DNA of 6,360 bases from Oscillospiraceae bacterium (GTDB taxonomy: Bacteria; Bacillota; Clostridia; Oscillospirales; UBA929). Below are positions 5,299 to 6,360 of this stretch, piece by piece. Below the pieces are notes generated by a model, which was not told where the DNA came from, made no database searches, and saw only the letters and a program-made list of their open reading frames with translations. Position numbers and translations under genes: made by a program. Numbering within the stretch: the stretch's first letter is position 1; every line of letters starts with the position of its first letter. The stretch spans positions 1-6,360 of the forward strand of contig WRLJ01000099.1 in the NCBI GenBank assembly GCA_009777685.1. The letters are read 5' to 3'.

Positions 5299-6360
5299 AT
5301 GAGTACGGAAAACCCGAACGCGCGCGTATTGGACCGCGCTTCCGCCGAAATGCTGGAAAAGGCCGCCGCCGACTGCGTGGAGACCTGCTTTGACCGGGCC
5401 GACGCGCAAAAGCCGCATTGCAAGTTCGGCACGGACGGCGTATGCTGCCGCAACTGCCACATGGGGCCGTGCCGCATCACGCCGAAAGCTCAAAAGGGGA
5501 TTTGCGGCGCGGACGCGGACACCATCGCCGCCCGCAACTTCCTGCGTGAGGTCGCCGGCGGAACGTCCGCCCACTCCGATCACGGGCGGCATCTGGTTTT
5601 GAAGCTGAAGGCCGTGGCCGAGGGCAGGGCGGAGGGCTATGCCATCAAAGACGAAAAGGCCCTGCTCCGCGCCGCGAAGCTGTATGGCGTCGAAAGCGAG
5701 GGCCGGGAGTCCAGCGCCGTCGCGCTGGACTTGGCCAATCTGTTCCTCGGAGAGTACACCTCGCAGGAGGAGCCTTTGAAAACGCTGTCCCTCGCGCCTC
5801 AAAAGCGCCAGAAGATATGGGAGGCGAAGGGAATCAAGCCGCAGGGAATCGACCGCATGGTCGTGGAGGCCCTGCACCGCACCTCCATCGGCGTGGACCA
5901 CGACTATAAAAACCTGCTGATGCACGCCTTCCGCACCGCGCTGGCCAATGGCTGGGGCGGCTCCCGGATCGCCTCCATCACATCCGATATCCTGTTCGGG
6001 ACGCCCGCGCCGCTGAAAAGCGCCGCCAATCTGGGCGTTTTGAGGGAAGACACGGTCAACATTCTGATCCACGGGCATGAGCCGGCCATCTCGGAGATCA
6101 TCGCCGTCGCCGTCGCCGCGCCGGATATCCGGGAATACGCGGCGGCGGCGGGCGCTTCGGGCATCACCCTGGCGGGGATATGCTGCACCGCCAATGAGGT
6201 TCTGATGCGCCACGGCGTCCCCGTGGCGGGGAATATGCTCCAGCAGGAGCTGGCCATCGTCACCGGAGCCGTCGAGATGATGGTCATTGACGTGCAGTGC
6301 TGTATGCCGGGGCTGATCGACGTATCGCGGCAGTACCACACGGAAATCGTTTCCACCACC
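5299..6360 (+). CDS. cooS: Anaerobic Ni-Fe carbon monoxide dehydrogenase catalytic subunit, CooS/AcsA (3' partial)
   Basis: The enzyme interconverts CO and CO2 at a Ni-Fe-S cluster in a cytoplasmic homodimer, or supplies CO to acetyl-CoA synthase. The frame is open for 354 codons to the right edge, slightly over half of a usual 630-670 residue protein. C41 and C49 fit the dimer-bridging D-cluster; C50, C53, C58 and C69 fit the B-cluster. For the C-cluster, HGH (258-260) supplies the His, GICCTANEVLMRHG (293-306) a Cys and DVQCCMPGL (331-339) another; the remaining C-cluster cysteines would lie beyond the window. SDILFGTP (229-236) is strongly conserved in the family, and ANGWGGS (216-222) looks more like monofunctional CooS than AcsA of the ACS complex. 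C335 stands where Ile or Val is usual. The two CooC genes immediately upstream support the assignment. Whether ACS genes follow cannot be seen. Confidence 0.95.
   Translation, partial: MSTENPNARVLDRASAEMLEKAAADCVETCFDRADAQKPHCKFGTDGVCCRNCHMGPCRITPKAQKGICGADADTIAARNFLREVAGGTSAHSDHGRHLVLKLKAVAEGRAEGYAIKDEKALLRAAKLYGVESEGRESSAVALDLANLFLGEYTSQEEPLKTLSLAPQKRQKIWEAKGIKPQGIDRMVVEALHRTSIGVDHDYKNLLMHAFRTALANGWGGSRIASITSDILFGTPAPLKSAANLGVLREDTVNILIHGHEPAISEIIAVAVAAPDIREYAAAAGASGITLAGICCTANEVLMRHGVPVAGNMLQQELAIVTGAVEMMVIDVQCCMPGLIDVSRQYHTEIVSTT

Noticed and set aside
5125..6339. Minus-strand open frame of 404 codons opposite cooC and cooS
   Set aside because: It is antisense to conserved CODH sequence with all cluster cysteines on the + strand, and its product shows no family motif.
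1..6360. CRISPR arrays, insertion sequences, tRNA or rRNA genes
   Set aside because: No spaced direct repeats, transposase motifs, terminal inverted repeats or cloverleaf/rRNA-like segments were recognised on either strand.

Overview
The window looks like a chromosomal stretch from a GC-rich anaerobic bacterium that carries Wood-Ljungdahl-type C1 metabolism, most plausibly a Clostridia-type Firmicute. The basis is the gene content (a Ni-Fe carbon monoxide dehydrogenase, two CooC-type nickel ATPases, a corrinoid methyl carrier and two zinc-methyltransferase-like proteins), strong AAGGAGG-type ribosome binding sites, and TTG starts. The taxonomic guess is inference from style and content; there is no rRNA gene to settle it.

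Layout, all on the + strand. 1-779 is the 3' part of tsaD (tRNA t6A synthesis), cut by the left edge. 780-1074 is a gene-free stretch of about 295 bp holding small hairpins, a co-oriented cluster of four DnaA-box-like 9-mers beside an AT-rich patch, GC-rich inverted repeats, and a convincing extended -10 promoter just before the next gene. 1075-1707 is a methyltransferase-type corrinoid protein. 1708-1783 holds a perfect 9-bp GC hairpin and a tandem 8-mer. 1784-2668 is a stand-alone homocysteine S-methyltransferase domain. 2683-3738 is a MetE/uroporphyrinogen-decarboxylase-fold protein resembling 'core' methionine synthases. 3735-4502 and 4499-5275 are two different CooC-like ATPases. 5299-6360 is the N-terminal 354 codons of a CooS/AcsA carbon monoxide dehydrogenase that runs off the right edge.

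From 1784 onward spacing is very tight: a stop codon within a Shine-Dalgarno at 2667, a TTGA overlap at 3735 and an ATGA overlap at 4499. These genes are therefore probably one transcript, possibly starting at the promoter before the corrinoid gene. The two CooC proteins are expected to load nickel into the CODH (and perhaps into an acetyl-CoA synthase encoded beyond the window).

The most interesting idea is that the three genes before cooC form a split, corrinoid-dependent methyl-transfer module. It has a carrier, a homocysteine-binding zinc domain and a core-MetE-like zinc domain, but no folate-binding or SAM-reactivation domain of MetH. It sits directly upstream of the CODH maturation genes. 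It could take methyl groups from the C1 pathway to methionine, or bring methyl groups from an unknown donor into it. The sequence alone does not fix the direction or substrate.
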